Assembly: GCA_036524675.1 (NCBI GenBank) | Contig: DATDBU010000059.1 | Coordinates: forward strand, 1 to 63,189 | Length of the DNA stretch: 63,189 bases | Direction: 5' to 3' | Source: DATDAW01 sp036524675 | Lineage (GTDB): Bacteria; Verrucomicrobiota; Verrucomicrobiia; Chthoniobacterales; DASVRZ01 | Part shown: positions 33,682 to 42,892 of the stretch, in pieces | Position numbering within the stretch: the first letter of the stretch is position 1 | Layout: every line of letters starts with the position of its first letter | Position numbers and translations under genes: made by a program | Notes under the pieces: generated by a model | Seen by the model: only the letters and a program-made list of their open reading frames with translations | Told to the model about the DNA's origin: nothing | The model's database searches: none

Positions 33682-34593
33682 ATGTTCCTCGTCATAGGCA
33701 GACATTCTAGATTCGCGCGATGGATATTGCTTCTGCTGGCGGCGGCCAGTTTCAGCGGGTGCGCATGGCTCGATTTTTCCTCTCAATCAGGAAAAAGCAC
33801 CCTGTGGCGTGTGAAAGGGAAGACAAACACCGTCTATTTGATGGGCTCCGTCCATATCTTACCGAAGGCCGCATACCCGTTGAAGCCAGCTATGAACCGG
33901 GCTTTTCGCGACTCGCAGAGGCTTGTTCTTGAGATTCCGTTGGGAGCCGAGGATCAGCAAAAGGCGTTGCGCGACACGTTACGCGCCGGTCTTTATCCCA
34001 AGGGTGAGACGTTAAGCGAAAACCTTACGCCAGAAACACTTGCGATGCTGAAAGGGGCGCTTCCTTATTTCAATATTTCGCTGGAAAAGCTCGAGCCCTT
34101 CCGGCCCTGGCTGGTGTCCGATTTGCTACTGAATCTATATCTGGAGAAGCAGGGGTACTCTTCGGACCTGGGTATCGACATGCATTTTCTGGCTGCGGCT
34201 CAGAGGTCGAAAAAACCGGTCTCGGCTCTCGAGACAATCCGCGCTCAAACTCTCCCATTCGCCAACTTTTCCGATAAAGCAGCGGACGCGTATTTACGGG
34301 ATACCTTGAGCGGATTGCCATTTACCGTGGCATGGTTTCGGGAAATGGCTGCTGCCTGGCGGGCCGGCAACGTGCCGGCGCTGGAGGCAGTCGTCCTCAG
34401 CACCCAACAAAAAGACCGCGGCTTTCACAAAACGGTTTTTACTGATCGCAATGATAATTGGATGCCCGCAATCCGAGGTTTCATCGGGCGCAAAGACAAT
34501 TATCTGGTCATTGTTGGGGCGGGGCATCTGGTGGGAAGTGAAGGCGTTGTCGAGCAGCTGCGGCGATCCGGATTCCGGGTCGAACAAATGTAA
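33682..34593 (+). CDS. TraB/GumN family lipoprotein
   Basis: A 303-aa TraB/GumN (PrgY-related) protein. The N-terminus is a lipoprotein signal (FARWILLLLAAASFSGC, lipobox FSGC). The two GxxH motifs of this putative metalloprotease group are VYLMGSVHILP near residue 55 and YLVIVGAGHLVG near residue 278; RLVLEIPLG and the DNWMP region also match. Its ATG follows the stop of the M14-like gene without a gap, so they are coupled. Substrate unknown. Confidence 0.85.
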   Translation: MFLVIGRHSRFARWILLLLAAASFSGCAWLDFSSQSGKSTLWRVKGKTNTVYLMGSVHILPKAAYPLKPAMNRAFRDSQRLVLEIPLGAEDQQKALRDTLRAGLYPKGETLSENLTPETLAMLKGALPYFNISLEKLEPFRPWLVSDLLLNLYLEKQGYSSDLGIDMHFLAAAQRSKKPVSALETIRAQTLPFANFSDKAADAYLRDTLSGLPFTVAWFREMAAAWRAGNVPALEAVVLSTQQKDRGFHKTVFTDRNDNWMPAIRGFIGRKDNYLVIVGAGHLVGSEGVVEQLRRSGFRVEQM

Positions 34594-34654
34594 ACCCGCT
34601 TCTACGAGCTGTTTCCGCCTTGCACCCGCCGTCGTTGCCAGTCAAAACACCGGA

Positions 34655-35554
34655 ATGCCTTCTTCGTGTCACAAAAAGGGTATCATCCTCGCCGGTGGAG
34701 CGGGAACGCGCCTTCATCCCCTCACACAAATCGTCTGCAAACAGCTCCTGCCGATTTATGACAAGCCAATGATTCACTATCCACTTTCCACGCTCATGTT
34801 GGGCGGGTTACGCGATGTGCTTATCATTTCCACGCCGAAGGATACGCCGAAGTTTCGCGACCTGTTCGGGGACGGGAGCCAGCTTGGAATGAATATCCAG
34901 TACGCGGAGCAGCCGACGCCGGCTGGAATTGCCCAGGCTTTTCTTATCGGTGCCGATTTTGTCGGTAATTCGGGAGTTACATTGATTCTGGGAGATAATA
35001 TTTTTCACGGGAATCTGGATTTCTTTCGTGATGCGCTGGGGCTCGAGACGGGAGCGTATATCTTTGCCTATCAGGTGCGTGATCCGGAACGGTATGGCGT
35101 GGTGGAGTTTGACCGTGATGGGCGCGCAATCAGCCTGGAAGAAAAACCGCAAAAACCGAAAAGCAATTTTGCGGTGCCGGGATTGTATGTCTATGACAAT
35201 CAGATCGTGGAAATCTGCCGCGGGTTGAAACCGTCCCCGCGCGGAGAGCTCGAGATAACGGATGTTAACCTCGCCTACCTGGGCAGGGAACAGCTTCGCG
35301 TGAATGTGCTCAGCCGCGGCATGGCATGGCTCGACACCGGGACACATGTTAGCCTGTTGGAAGCTTCGAACTATATTGCGACGTTGGAACACCGGCAGGG
35401 CCTGAAGGTAGCTTGCCTTGAGGAAATCGCGCTGACCCAAGGGTTCATCGGGAAAGAGGATCTGGAAAAGCTAATCGCCAGGCTGCCGAAAAGTCCTTAT
35501 CGGGAGTATTTGACGACGGTTCTCAAAGAAGAGAGGCTGCAACCTCAGGGGTAA
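34655..35554 (+). CDS. rfbA: Glucose-1-phosphate thymidylyltransferase
   Basis: A 299-aa nucleotidyltransferase that makes dTDP-glucose, the first step to dTDP-rhamnose. Landmarks are KGIILAGGAGTRLHPLTQIVCKQLLPIYDKPMIHYPLSTLM at the N-terminus (cut here at family motif GAGTRLHPLT), LILGDNIFHG near residue 108, YGVVEFD and EEKPQKPKSNFAVPGLYVYD near 160, and GRGMAWLDTGTH-like SRGMAWLDTGTHVSLLEAS near 225. The in-frame extension upstream to 34451 lies inside the preceding gene and is not used. Other rfb genes are not adjacent; the sugar may feed the GT4 cluster at 9-13 kb, which is inference. Confidence 0.92.
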   Translation: MPSSCHKKGIILAGGAGTRLHPLTQIVCKQLLPIYDKPMIHYPLSTLMLGGLRDVLIISTPKDTPKFRDLFGDGSQLGMNIQYAEQPTPAGIAQAFLIGADFVGNSGVTLILGDNIFHGNLDFFRDALGLETGAYIFAYQVRDPERYGVVEFDRDGRAISLEEKPQKPKSNFAVPGLYVYDNQIVEICRGLKPSPRGELEITDVNLAYLGREQLRVNVLSRGMAWLDTGTHVSLLEASNYIATLEHRQGLKVACLEEIALTQGFIGKEDLEKLIARLPKSPYREYLTTVLKEERLQPQG

Positions 35555-35610
35555 AAACGTCCCTGAACGAATGTTAGCGGCGTCGGTTGCGCGATTTGCT
35601 AATGAGCAAA

Positions 35611-36717
35611 CTACGTTATCTTCTTCAGGAGGCGGTCAATCTCGACGTGTTTTTCAATGAGGTTTTGGATTGCCTCGATTTTCTGCCGGTCGCCAGGGAC
35701 GGTTTTTACGGTCATCGAATGGATTCGGCTGGCGACGGTATAGCTGTCCAGTTCCGAAGCGATGATGGGGATGCCAGCTTCGGATAGCTGGCGGGTGAGT
35801 CTGTCGTTGGGTAGATGATCTGCGGACAAAATAAATCCAGAGACATGCAGCGGCCGCCCTTCGTGCGGGGCATGAGCGGCAATGGCCGCGCGCAGAATGT
35901 CCTCCCGGTCGCCTGGTGTGATGATGAGAGTGCCGGGGCGAAATTGCGGCGCCAGATTGGCAGAACTCATCGCTCCGATAATTACGCGGGCGACGTGACG
36001 TTGTCCCCAGTCGCGATTGCCAGAGATATAGCGCCCCGAAATCTGGTCACACACCTGTTGCAATGTCGGTTTTGAAAGCACAGGGTCGACTGGGAGTACG
36101 CCAATCAGGTCGATGCCAAGCCGCCTCAGACCGCGTCGGGCGAAGTCCGCAATATAATCAAATTTTTCTGGCAAGACTTTGTTAAGGATCACGCCGACCA
36201 CTTCGACGCCTTCCTTGTCGAAGAGCGCTTTATTCAACGCAATCTCATCGATCGGCTTGCCAATGCCAGCTTTGGTGACGATGAGGACTTTGCTTTGAAG
36301 CAGGCTGGCGACGCGAGCGTTCGAAAGATCGAAAACGGAGCCAACGCCTGCGTGGCCCGTTCCTTCGATAATGGCGAATTCTTTTTCCCACGCGGCACGA
36401 TCGAAGGAATTACGGATACGGGTAATCAACGCTTCGCTGCCGCCTTTTTCAATGTAACGGCGTGTAAAATCGGGCTCGACCGCGATGGGGCTCATCGCTT
36501 CCAGTGGGGTGTGGACGCGGTAGGTTTCGTCAATGAGCACAGTGTCCTCATCAATGAGTTTGCCTTCGACATCGATAAACCGCTGGCCGACCGGTTTGAT
36601 GTATCCGATTCGACCGAGGCGCTTTCCGAGCGCTGCAAACAAGCCTAGAGAAGTTGTGGTCTTGCCGTCATCCTGTTGGGTGGCGGCGACAAAAATGCGA
36701 GGCGTGACAGTGTTCAC
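35611..36717 (-). CDS. P-loop ATPase with DRTGG domain (Pta N-terminal-like)
   Basis: A 368-aa protein with the architecture of the N-terminal part of long phosphotransacetylases. The N-terminal BioD/CobB-like P-loop is IFVAATQQDDGKTTTSLGL, followed by AIIEGTGHAGVGSVFDLSNARVA. From about residue 215 a DRTGG-type domain follows (VARVIIGAMSSANLAPQFRPG, TLIITPGDREDILRAAIAA, ISGFIL-like VSGFILSADHLP). No acetyltransferase domain is present. In E. coli Pta this N-terminal part senses NADH and pyruvate; here it may be a free regulator. GTG start. It converges on rfbA. Confidence 0.78.
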   Translation of the reverse strand: MNTVTPRIFVAATQQDDGKTTTSLGLFAALGKRLGRIGYIKPVGQRFIDVEGKLIDEDTVLIDETYRVHTPLEAMSPIAVEPDFTRRYIEKGGSEALITRIRNSFDRAAWEKEFAIIEGTGHAGVGSVFDLSNARVASLLQSKVLIVTKAGIGKPIDEIALNKALFDKEGVEVVGVILNKVLPEKFDYIADFARRGLRRLGIDLIGVLPVDPVLSKPTLQQVCDQISGRYISGNRDWGQRHVARVIIGAMSSANLAPQFRPGTLIITPGDREDILRAAIAAHAPHEGRPLHVSGFILSADHLPNDRLTRQLSEAGIPIIASELDSYTVASRIHSMTVKTVPGDRQKIEAIQNLIEKHVEIDRLLKKIT

Positions 36718-37009
36718 GATTCGCCAATAGCAGAAAAGACAGCAGCGGAAAGGTCATTTCGATGCCTTGGTGGCTGATGTGCCAATGAGAGGGTGCCACG
36801 GATCCTCGCGCTGCTCATGCTGTGCCGCGGACACCGAGCCGCGCGCTCCGGGTGCAGCCGGGATGGATTGAGCCGGGTGCTTTCGTATTTCGAATATTGC
36901 TCCACATTCTGGGTGCCGTAACGCTTGTTTTCGGCACTGATAGTGTTCGTATTCTTGAATCGCGGAGATCGCCAAAGCCGATTGTGGCGATTAGTTTTGC
37001 GGCAAAGTC

Positions 37010-37549
37010 ATGCGTTCCTTCCTGTTTCTTCCGATTGTCCTGTCATGGATGGTCTTTTCCAATGGTCAGGCTGTGTCGCCCTCGCCATCCCCATCGTCTT
37101 CGCCCGCAGCGAATCAGACGAGATTCTGGCGTGCCCAATTGCCTGGAGGAACATATCTCGTGGCGCTGGCCAATATCCAGGCGATTAGCACCCACGAATA
37201 CACTATCGAACCATTGATACGTGTAACCGAGATGACCATCGAAACCAACGGGCCAGTGGTGGCACGCTTTTATTACATCGAGACCGGAACGCCGCAGAGC
37301 CCGGCCGGCATTGGCCAGTCTGCGATCGATTTGCTCAAAGAAAAGAGCGGACAGGCGGCTGCCGCGATAGCGGGTGTCGCTGGAGGCGGCAAACCGCCGT
37401 GGCAGCGTGTCATCAAGACCTATCCAGCGACGACGCACGCGCATACCGTCGAATACCGGCTCGATTCCAAGGAACAGGTCCAGCGGCTTTTCGATCACGC
37501 TTCGAAATGTTGGATGACAGGGAAGGGCGACGCTTTCACGCTGGATTGA
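37010..37549 (+). CDS. Secreted protein of unknown function
   Basis: A 179-aa protein with a signal peptide (RSFLFLPIVLSWMVFSNGQ) and then a Ser/Pro linker (SPSPSPSSSPAAN). The globular part begins TRFWRAQLPGGTYLVALANI and includes VTEMTIETNGPVVARFYYIE. No family is recognised. The small Gly/Ala stretch AAAAIAGVAGGGKPP is unusual. It lies 38 nt before the SNF2 helicase gene and may be cotranscribed, although a periplasmic protein next to a DNA translocase suggests chance. Confidence 0.6.
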   Translation: MRSFLFLPIVLSWMVFSNGQAVSPSPSPSSSPAANQTRFWRAQLPGGTYLVALANIQAISTHEYTIEPLIRVTEMTIETNGPVVARFYYIETGTPQSPAGIGQSAIDLLKEKSGQAAAAIAGVAGGGKPPWQRVIKTYPATTHAHTVEYRLDSKEQVQRLFDHASKCWMTGKGDAFTLD

Positions 37550-37587
37550 CTGATTTCGGTTGAACATTCGCCCGACCGCGTTTCATC

Positions 37588-40500
37588 GTGGATGTTCAGC
37601 CTGTGCCTGACGACCCATCCGCCTTCCAACTTTCGCCTTCGCAGCGTGACCAGCTAATGGCAGCAAAACTTCGCGTCGGCAAAAAAAGGGCCGAGCGGGG
37701 GAAGGAACTCGTCGCGCGCGGTGCAGTGCACGGTATTGCTCTCGCAGATTCCGCTGACGAGGACATCGTAACCATCATGGCAAAGGTCGATGGCAACGCC
37801 AGCGAGCCCTATGGCGTCGCTGTCGAAATCCTGCCCTCGCGGGTTGACGTTACCTGCGATTGTATGGACATCGAAGTCTGTAAACATGCTTACGCTGTCC
37901 TTCAGACACTCGTTGCCGCGCCCACTTCTGACATAAAAGGTGCGGGGCCAGCGACTTCGAACAAAACTGCCAAAGCGCCCGTTTCCCTTCGCGCACGTCT
38001 CGAAGAAGCGCTTGGTCGCAAGTTGGTTGCTCACGAAACCGATTACGTCAGCCGTATCGAAGCTGCCTATCGCAACGTCCGTGGACGAATGGAAGTCTCC
38101 GTATGGGATATGGCGGGGCTTTTGCCTTCGCAATTCGGTGGCGGATGGACGGTGTTGGAAATGTGGCCGAAACCGCCCGCATCCGTCATCGAATTCTGGC
38201 TTTATGTCGCCCGAGCCATTGAGGCCAGAGGACTTGCCTACCCGGATTTCATGAAGTCGATCACCGATTTCGGCGGGATCCAGGACACCGTGCGAGATTG
38301 GTTGCGGTCGCGGGATGTGAAGGATTGGCGGCAGCGGCTCGACGAAATCCAGACGATTCCATTTGAAACGGCCACCATGCATCTAAGGCTTCGGATCGAC
38401 ACCGGTGGTCTGGCGCTCGAGAGTCGCATGGACGAGGATGCCGAGTTTGTCCCGTTCCGGTCCAGACAAGCGCGGACCATTCAGGCTCAAATCGAATCCG
38501 GCGAGCTGGCACTCGGTGAAACGTCGGCAGTCATTTGGGACTACGTTGGCACGTTCGTGCTGAACAATGTTGGACTCCGGTACGATGGTCCTGGCGTCAG
38601 CGAGGCGCTTGGCCGGATCCTCCGTGTGCCGTTTCTCCGTGAAAACTTCGTGGCGTTCGATGGCACGCCCCTGGAGTTCGCGACAGCACCTTTGTGTTGG
38701 AACGTCACCACATCCGGAGAATCTCCCGAGGATTACGACATGCAGCTCCTGACCGCCACGGGCGTTCCGCCACTGAAAGTCTTACTGGTGCTGCAAGGGA
38801 AGCCGACGCTCTATCTCACCGCGAAAGTGGTCTATCCCGGTCCGCCGGCTTCGCCGCAACTCGCCGTTACCGGCAAACTGAGGATTCCAGCCGAGGTTAT
38901 CGAAACGCGGGAAGGGGCTCAGGCGCTCGCCGCCCTGCAGGCACCTTTCCCGGAAAAACTGAAACAACGAATTGAGACCGTCCCGCTCCGCTTGCAAATC
39001 ACTGCCGGCATTGTGGAGGGCCAGTTTCACTCGCAGGACATGGTGAATATGGAGATCCACTCGCTGTTTCCGGATGGCGTGCGCTACGAGAAATTCATCG
39101 GGGATCATTGGACTGCAGTCCGGGCAGGCGGACGTTCCAAACGCCAGCCGGAAAATCCGGACACAATCCGCCTCGTGGATCGGTCGCGTCTTGCAGTCGC
39201 TACGCGGATTTTTACGGATCTGCCTGGTCAGTGGTCGGCAAGCGGCGGTGAATTTCTTCTGCGGATCACGAAAAAATTTCCCGAGCAGTTCGCGGATTGG
39301 TTGAAAGCCTTGCCGCCGGAGATCGATCTCCAGTTGGATAAGGCACTCTCCAGTCTCCAAGCGAATCCGCTGACTGCGCGATTTAATCTGGAAGTCATCG
39401 AAGCGGGCGTCGACTGGTTTGACGTCAGGACCGCCCTTAGCGTCGAGGAGACCGACCTAACCATGGAGGAGATCAACCTTCTGCTGAAGGCCGGCGGAAA
39501 GTATGTCCGGCTTGGGGCGAAAGGCTGGCGCCGGCTGGCATATGAACTTTCGCCGGAGGACGACACGGCACTCGCGCATCTCGGCTTGAGCGCAGCCGAT
39601 TTAAATGGAGAAACGCAGCGGCTCCATGTGTTGCAGCTTTCCAGCGAGAAAGCCCGGAAGTTCTTACAGGAACCGGATGTCGCCCGAATCGAGCGCCGTG
39701 TTAGCGAAATCCGGACTGCCGTCGCTCCGGAGGTTCCTGCGGTGATCCAGGCAATACTGCGTCCCTACCAGATCGAAGGTTTTCATTTTCTTGCCTATCT
39801 TGCCGAGAATCGGTTTGGCGGGATCCTGGCGGACGACATGGGGCTGGGAAAAACGATCCAGACACTAACATGGATCGCATGGCTGCGAGAACAAGCGGGG
39901 AGAACCGGATCCCGTGTACTGGTTGTTTGTCCAAAATCCGTAACTGACAACTGGGCATCGGAAACGGAGCGATTCTATCCGGGACTTCGCGCCGCGCCAT
40001 GGCGGAGTAAGGAGAGGGAAAAGTTGCTGGCGCACATCAAGGACCACCATCTCACCGTGCTGAACTATGCTCAGCTTCGGACACACGAGAAGACTTTGCA
40101 GGGTGTCGATTGGCTGGCTGTTATCCTCGACGAAGGGCAGTTCATCAAGAATCCCTCCTCGCAGACTGCTCAGGCGGCACGCGGACTCCGGGCAGATCAC
40201 CGCCTGGTGCTAACAGGGACGCCTGTGGAAAACCGCTTGATGGATTTGTGGAGTCTTATGTCTTTTGCCATGCCGGGCGTTCTTGGAAATCAGGCTAAAT
40301 TCAACGAACTTTTTAACGAAAAGAAAGACGCGCTCGCGATACGGCGCCTGGCATCCAGGGTTAGGCCATTTTTACTAAGACGAACAAAAAAAGAAGTCGC
40401 TACAGACCTCCCGGATCGCGTTGAGGAGGATCTGCATTGCGAAATGGAAGGCGCGCAACTGACCCGTTATCGCGCAGAGCTTAAGGTTGCCCGGCAAAAA

Positions 40501-41136
40501 CTGCTCAAGATCAAGACTGCGCGACAGCTCGACAAGGATCGTTTTAATATATTAACCTCGCTCTTGCGGCTTCGCCAGATTTGCGCACATCCGGGTCTGG
40601 CTGACGCGGAGTTGGTGGACGCGGCGAGCGCGAAGGAGGATGCGCTGTTCGACCTGCTGGAGCCCCTTATCGAAGAGGGGCACAAGGTGCTGGTGTTCAG
40701 CCAGTTCGTAGCCATGCTGGACCGGCTGCGTGAAAAAGTGGATGCGCGGAAATGGAGTTCGTTTTTTCTGGCTGGCGGGACGGAGAATCGGGGAAGTCTC
40801 GTTGATCAATTCCAGAACCACGACGGTGGGGCTGTGTTTTTGATTTCGCTTCGAGCTGGAGGCTTTGGACTGAATCTAACCAGCGCCAGTTATGTGGTGC
40901 TTTATGACCCATGGTGGAATCCTGCGGTGGAAAGCCAGGCTATCGATCGAACGCACCGCATCGGGCAGGTAAACAAGGTGATCGCCTATCGTCTGATTAC
41001 TCGCGATTCCATTGAGGAAAAAATCCGTAATCTGCAGAAGTCGAAGGGCGCGCTGGCGCAGGATATTCTCGGGGAGGAGAATTTTGTAAAAACGTTGACG
41101 CTGGAAGATTTCCAGTTCCTGTTCGGCGACAGTTAG
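37588..41136 (+). CDS. SNF2-family helicase with N-terminal SWIM zinc finger
   Basis: A 1182-aa DNA translocase of the bacterial SNF2/Rad54 group. The N-terminal SWIM finger (CDCMDIEVCKHAY, CxCx6CxH) lies near residue 89, followed by a ~600-residue region of unassigned sequence. The helicase core starts near residue 735: LRPYQIEGFHFLAYL, Walker A DDMGLGKTIQTLTW near 752, DEGQ in AVILDEGQFIKNPSSQ near 848 (in place of DEAH/DEAQ), LTGTPVENRLMDLWSLMSF, then the C-terminal RecA domain with VLVFSQFVAMLD, LISLRAGGFGLNLTSA and DRTHRIGQVNKV near 1120. Start is GTG at 37588. It could remodel protein-DNA complexes; the partner is unknown. Confidence 0.88.
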   Translation: MDVQPVPDDPSAFQLSPSQRDQLMAAKLRVGKKRAERGKELVARGAVHGIALADSADEDIVTIMAKVDGNASEPYGVAVEILPSRVDVTCDCMDIEVCKHAYAVLQTLVAAPTSDIKGAGPATSNKTAKAPVSLRARLEEALGRKLVAHETDYVSRIEAAYRNVRGRMEVSVWDMAGLLPSQFGGGWTVLEMWPKPPASVIEFWLYVARAIEARGLAYPDFMKSITDFGGIQDTVRDWLRSRDVKDWRQRLDEIQTIPFETATMHLRLRIDTGGLALESRMDEDAEFVPFRSRQARTIQAQIESGELALGETSAVIWDYVGTFVLNNVGLRYDGPGVSEALGRILRVPFLRENFVAFDGTPLEFATAPLCWNVTTSGESPEDYDMQLLTATGVPPLKVLLVLQGKPTLYLTAKVVYPGPPASPQLAVTGKLRIPAEVIETREGAQALAALQAPFPEKLKQRIETVPLRLQITAGIVEGQFHSQDMVNMEIHSLFPDGVRYEKFIGDHWTAVRAGGRSKRQPENPDTIRLVDRSRLAVATRIFTDLPGQWSASGGEFLLRITKKFPEQFADWLKALPPEIDLQLDKALSSLQANPLTARFNLEVIEAGVDWFDVRTALSVEETDLTMEEINLLLKAGGKYVRLGAKGWRRLAYELSPEDDTALAHLGLSAADLNGETQRLHVLQLSSEKARKFLQEPDVARIERRVSEIRTAVAPEVPAVIQAILRPYQIEGFHFLAYLAENRFGGILADDMGLGKTIQTLTWIAWLREQAGRTGSRVLVVCPKSVTDNWASETERFYPGLRAAPWRSKEREKLLAHIKDHHLTVLNYAQLRTHEKTLQGVDWLAVILDEGQFIKNPSSQTAQAARGLRADHRLVLTGTPVENRLMDLWSLMSFAMPGVLGNQAKFNELFNEKKDALAIRRLASRVRPFLLRRTKKEVATDLPDRVEEDLHCEMEGAQLTRYRAELKVARQKLLKIKTARQLDKDRFNILTSLLRLRQICAHPGLADAELVDAASAKEDALFDLLEPLIEEGHKVLVFSQFVAMLDRLREKVDARKWSSFFLAGGTENRGSLVDQFQNHDGGAVFLISLRAGGFGLNLTSASYVVLYDPWWNPAVESQAIDRTHRIGQVNKVIAYRLITRDSIEEKIRNLQKSKGALAQDILGEENFVKTLTLEDFQFLFGDS

Positions 41137-42714
41137 TTAGCCCAGCTTCGACAGGATGTATTCGAAACTATCTGAAAGGGCCAGCCAGCTGGCGGCGATG
41201 ACATTGTCGGACACGCCAACGGTGCTCCAGGTTTCGCAGCCGTCCGTGCTGTCGATCAATACGCGGGTTTTTGCTGCGGTGCCGAAATTCTGACTGCTAA
41301 TGATGCGGACTTTGTAGTCTTCCAGTTGCACTTTCTCGAGCACAGGATAGAACGGGATCAGAGCTTTTCGCAGGGCAGCGTCCAGAGCGTTGATCGGACC
41401 GTGGCCCTCAGCTACGGTGTAGGTCTGCGTTCCCTGGATATCGAGTTTGACCGTGGCCTCGCACGTCTGGAAGTCGTGGGTGCTGAAGTGGCGGTAGGTA
41501 GTGTGATAGACTAACAGATCCCAATGTGGAGTATGCTTTTCCAGCGCTTTGCGGATTAACAATTCGAAGGAAGCATCAGCGGCTTCGAATTCGTAGCCTT
41601 CGTTTTCGAGGCGTTTGACCTCCGACAGGACTTTGGTGACCTCAGGGGAACCCTTTGGAAGGTCGAAGCCCATTGAGGCGGCTTTTACCAGGATGTTGCT
41701 CTGGCCGGACATGTCGGAGATGACGATGTTTTGTCGGTTGCCGACTGCTGTCGGATTTACGTGTTCGTACGAGCGCGCCAGCTTTTGCACGGCGTGGACG
41801 TGCAAGCCACCCTTGTGTGTGAAAGCCGCCGCGCCAACGTACGGAGCGCGGATGTCGTGGGGAACGTTCGCGATTTCATCGACGAAAAGCGAAAGTTCCC
41901 TAAGCCGTGTTAGATCCGGCACGACCGGGAGATGCATCTTGAGCTGCAGGTTGGGGATGGTGGTTGTTAGATTGCAGTTGCCGACGCGTTCACCGTATCC
42001 GTTGATGGTACCTTGGATCTGAATGGCGCCAGCGCCCACGGCAGCAAGAGCGTTGGCGACGCCGAAGCCCGAGTCGTTGTGGGTGTGGATGCCGACTGGC
42101 GCGGCTAGAGCGGTTACGACTTCGCGGGTGATATGTGCGACTTCGTGGGGAAGCGAGCCGCCGTTGGTGTCGCAGAGAATCACGAGGTCGGCACCGGCGG
42201 CGTGGGCTGCACGCACTGTGTCGAGGGAATAGGCCGGATTTTCCTTGTAACTGTCAAAGAAATGCTCAGCGTCGTAAAAAGTCTCGCGTCCCTGCGCTTT
42301 CAAATAGCGGAGGGTATCGGCGATCATCGCGAGATTTTCTTCCGGGGTGATGTTGAGCACTTCGGTGACGTGCATAAGCCACGTCTTGCCCACGATGGTG
42401 ACGACCGGCGTTCTGGCATCGAGGAGCTGGCGGACTTGCGGATCGTCTTCGACCTTCATTTTTGCCCGGCGCGTACTGCCGAACGCTGCAATCTTGGCAC
42501 TTTTCCAAGTGCGTTTCGCGGCTTCTTCGAAGAACGCCGCGTCTTTTGGGTTGGAGCCCGGCCAGCCGCCTTCGATGTAATGGACGCCAAATGCGTCCAG
42601 TTTTTCGGCGACCCGAATCTTGTCCGCTACACTGAACGAAATGCCTGTTCCCTGGGTTCCATCGCGCAGGGTGGTGTCGTAGATTGTAACGGGCGGGGTG
42701 GCCTGTGGGTTCAT
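41137..42714 (-). CDS. cimA: (R)-citramalate synthase
   Basis: A 525-aa DRE-TIM metallolyase condensing pyruvate and acetyl-CoA to citramalate, the entry to threonine-independent isoleucine synthesis. The signature YDTTLRDGTQG is at residue 12, and GIHTHNDSGFGVANALAAVGAGAIQIQGTINGYGERVGNCNL (HxH metal ligands and the GxGERxGN motif) is near residue 205-240. The C-terminal LeuA dimer/regulatory domain begins near residue 395 (QTCEATVKLDIQGTQTYTVAEGHGPINALDAAL). That combination with a long N-terminus favours CimA over LeuA. LeuCD in the same window can perform the next isomerisation. Its stop abuts the SNF2 stop with no base between. Confidence 0.9.
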   Translation of the reverse strand: MNPQATPPVTIYDTTLRDGTQGTGISFSVADKIRVAEKLDAFGVHYIEGGWPGSNPKDAAFFEEAAKRTWKSAKIAAFGSTRRAKMKVEDDPQVRQLLDARTPVVTIVGKTWLMHVTEVLNITPEENLAMIADTLRYLKAQGRETFYDAEHFFDSYKENPAYSLDTVRAAHAAGADLVILCDTNGGSLPHEVAHITREVVTALAAPVGIHTHNDSGFGVANALAAVGAGAIQIQGTINGYGERVGNCNLTTTIPNLQLKMHLPVVPDLTRLRELSLFVDEIANVPHDIRAPYVGAAAFTHKGGLHVHAVQKLARSYEHVNPTAVGNRQNIVISDMSGQSNILVKAASMGFDLPKGSPEVTKVLSEVKRLENEGYEFEAADASFELLIRKALEKHTPHWDLLVYHTTYRHFSTHDFQTCEATVKLDIQGTQTYTVAEGHGPINALDAALRKALIPFYPVLEKVQLEDYKVRIISSQNFGTAAKTRVLIDSTDGCETWSTVGVSDNVIAASWLALSDSFEYILSKLG

Positions 42715-42779
42715 TTTTGGGTGGAGCGGGGGGAGTGACTAAAGCCGGAAAGGGCCCGCGCGCAAGGGGCCTGGTCGAT

Positions 42780-42889
42780 CTTACTTGTAATCGATCCTCC
42801 TTTTCATGGCCTGCTTCCTACTCTGAAAACGAGGAACCGATGGAACGAGTGAGGAGCAAAGACTGACTACGATTGTGAGTAAGAGTAAG
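42780..42889. repeat. Intergenic copy of the CTTACTYGTAATC / GAGTAAGAGTAAG element
   Basis: CTTACTTGTAATC (42780-42792) and GAGTAAGAGTAAG (42877-42889) are paired, inverted-repeat-like modules in the cimA-mnmE gap. The same two modules, in the same order, recur at 62469-62512. They may be a REP-like family spread through the genome. Confidence 0.4.
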
Positions 42890-42892
42890 GTT

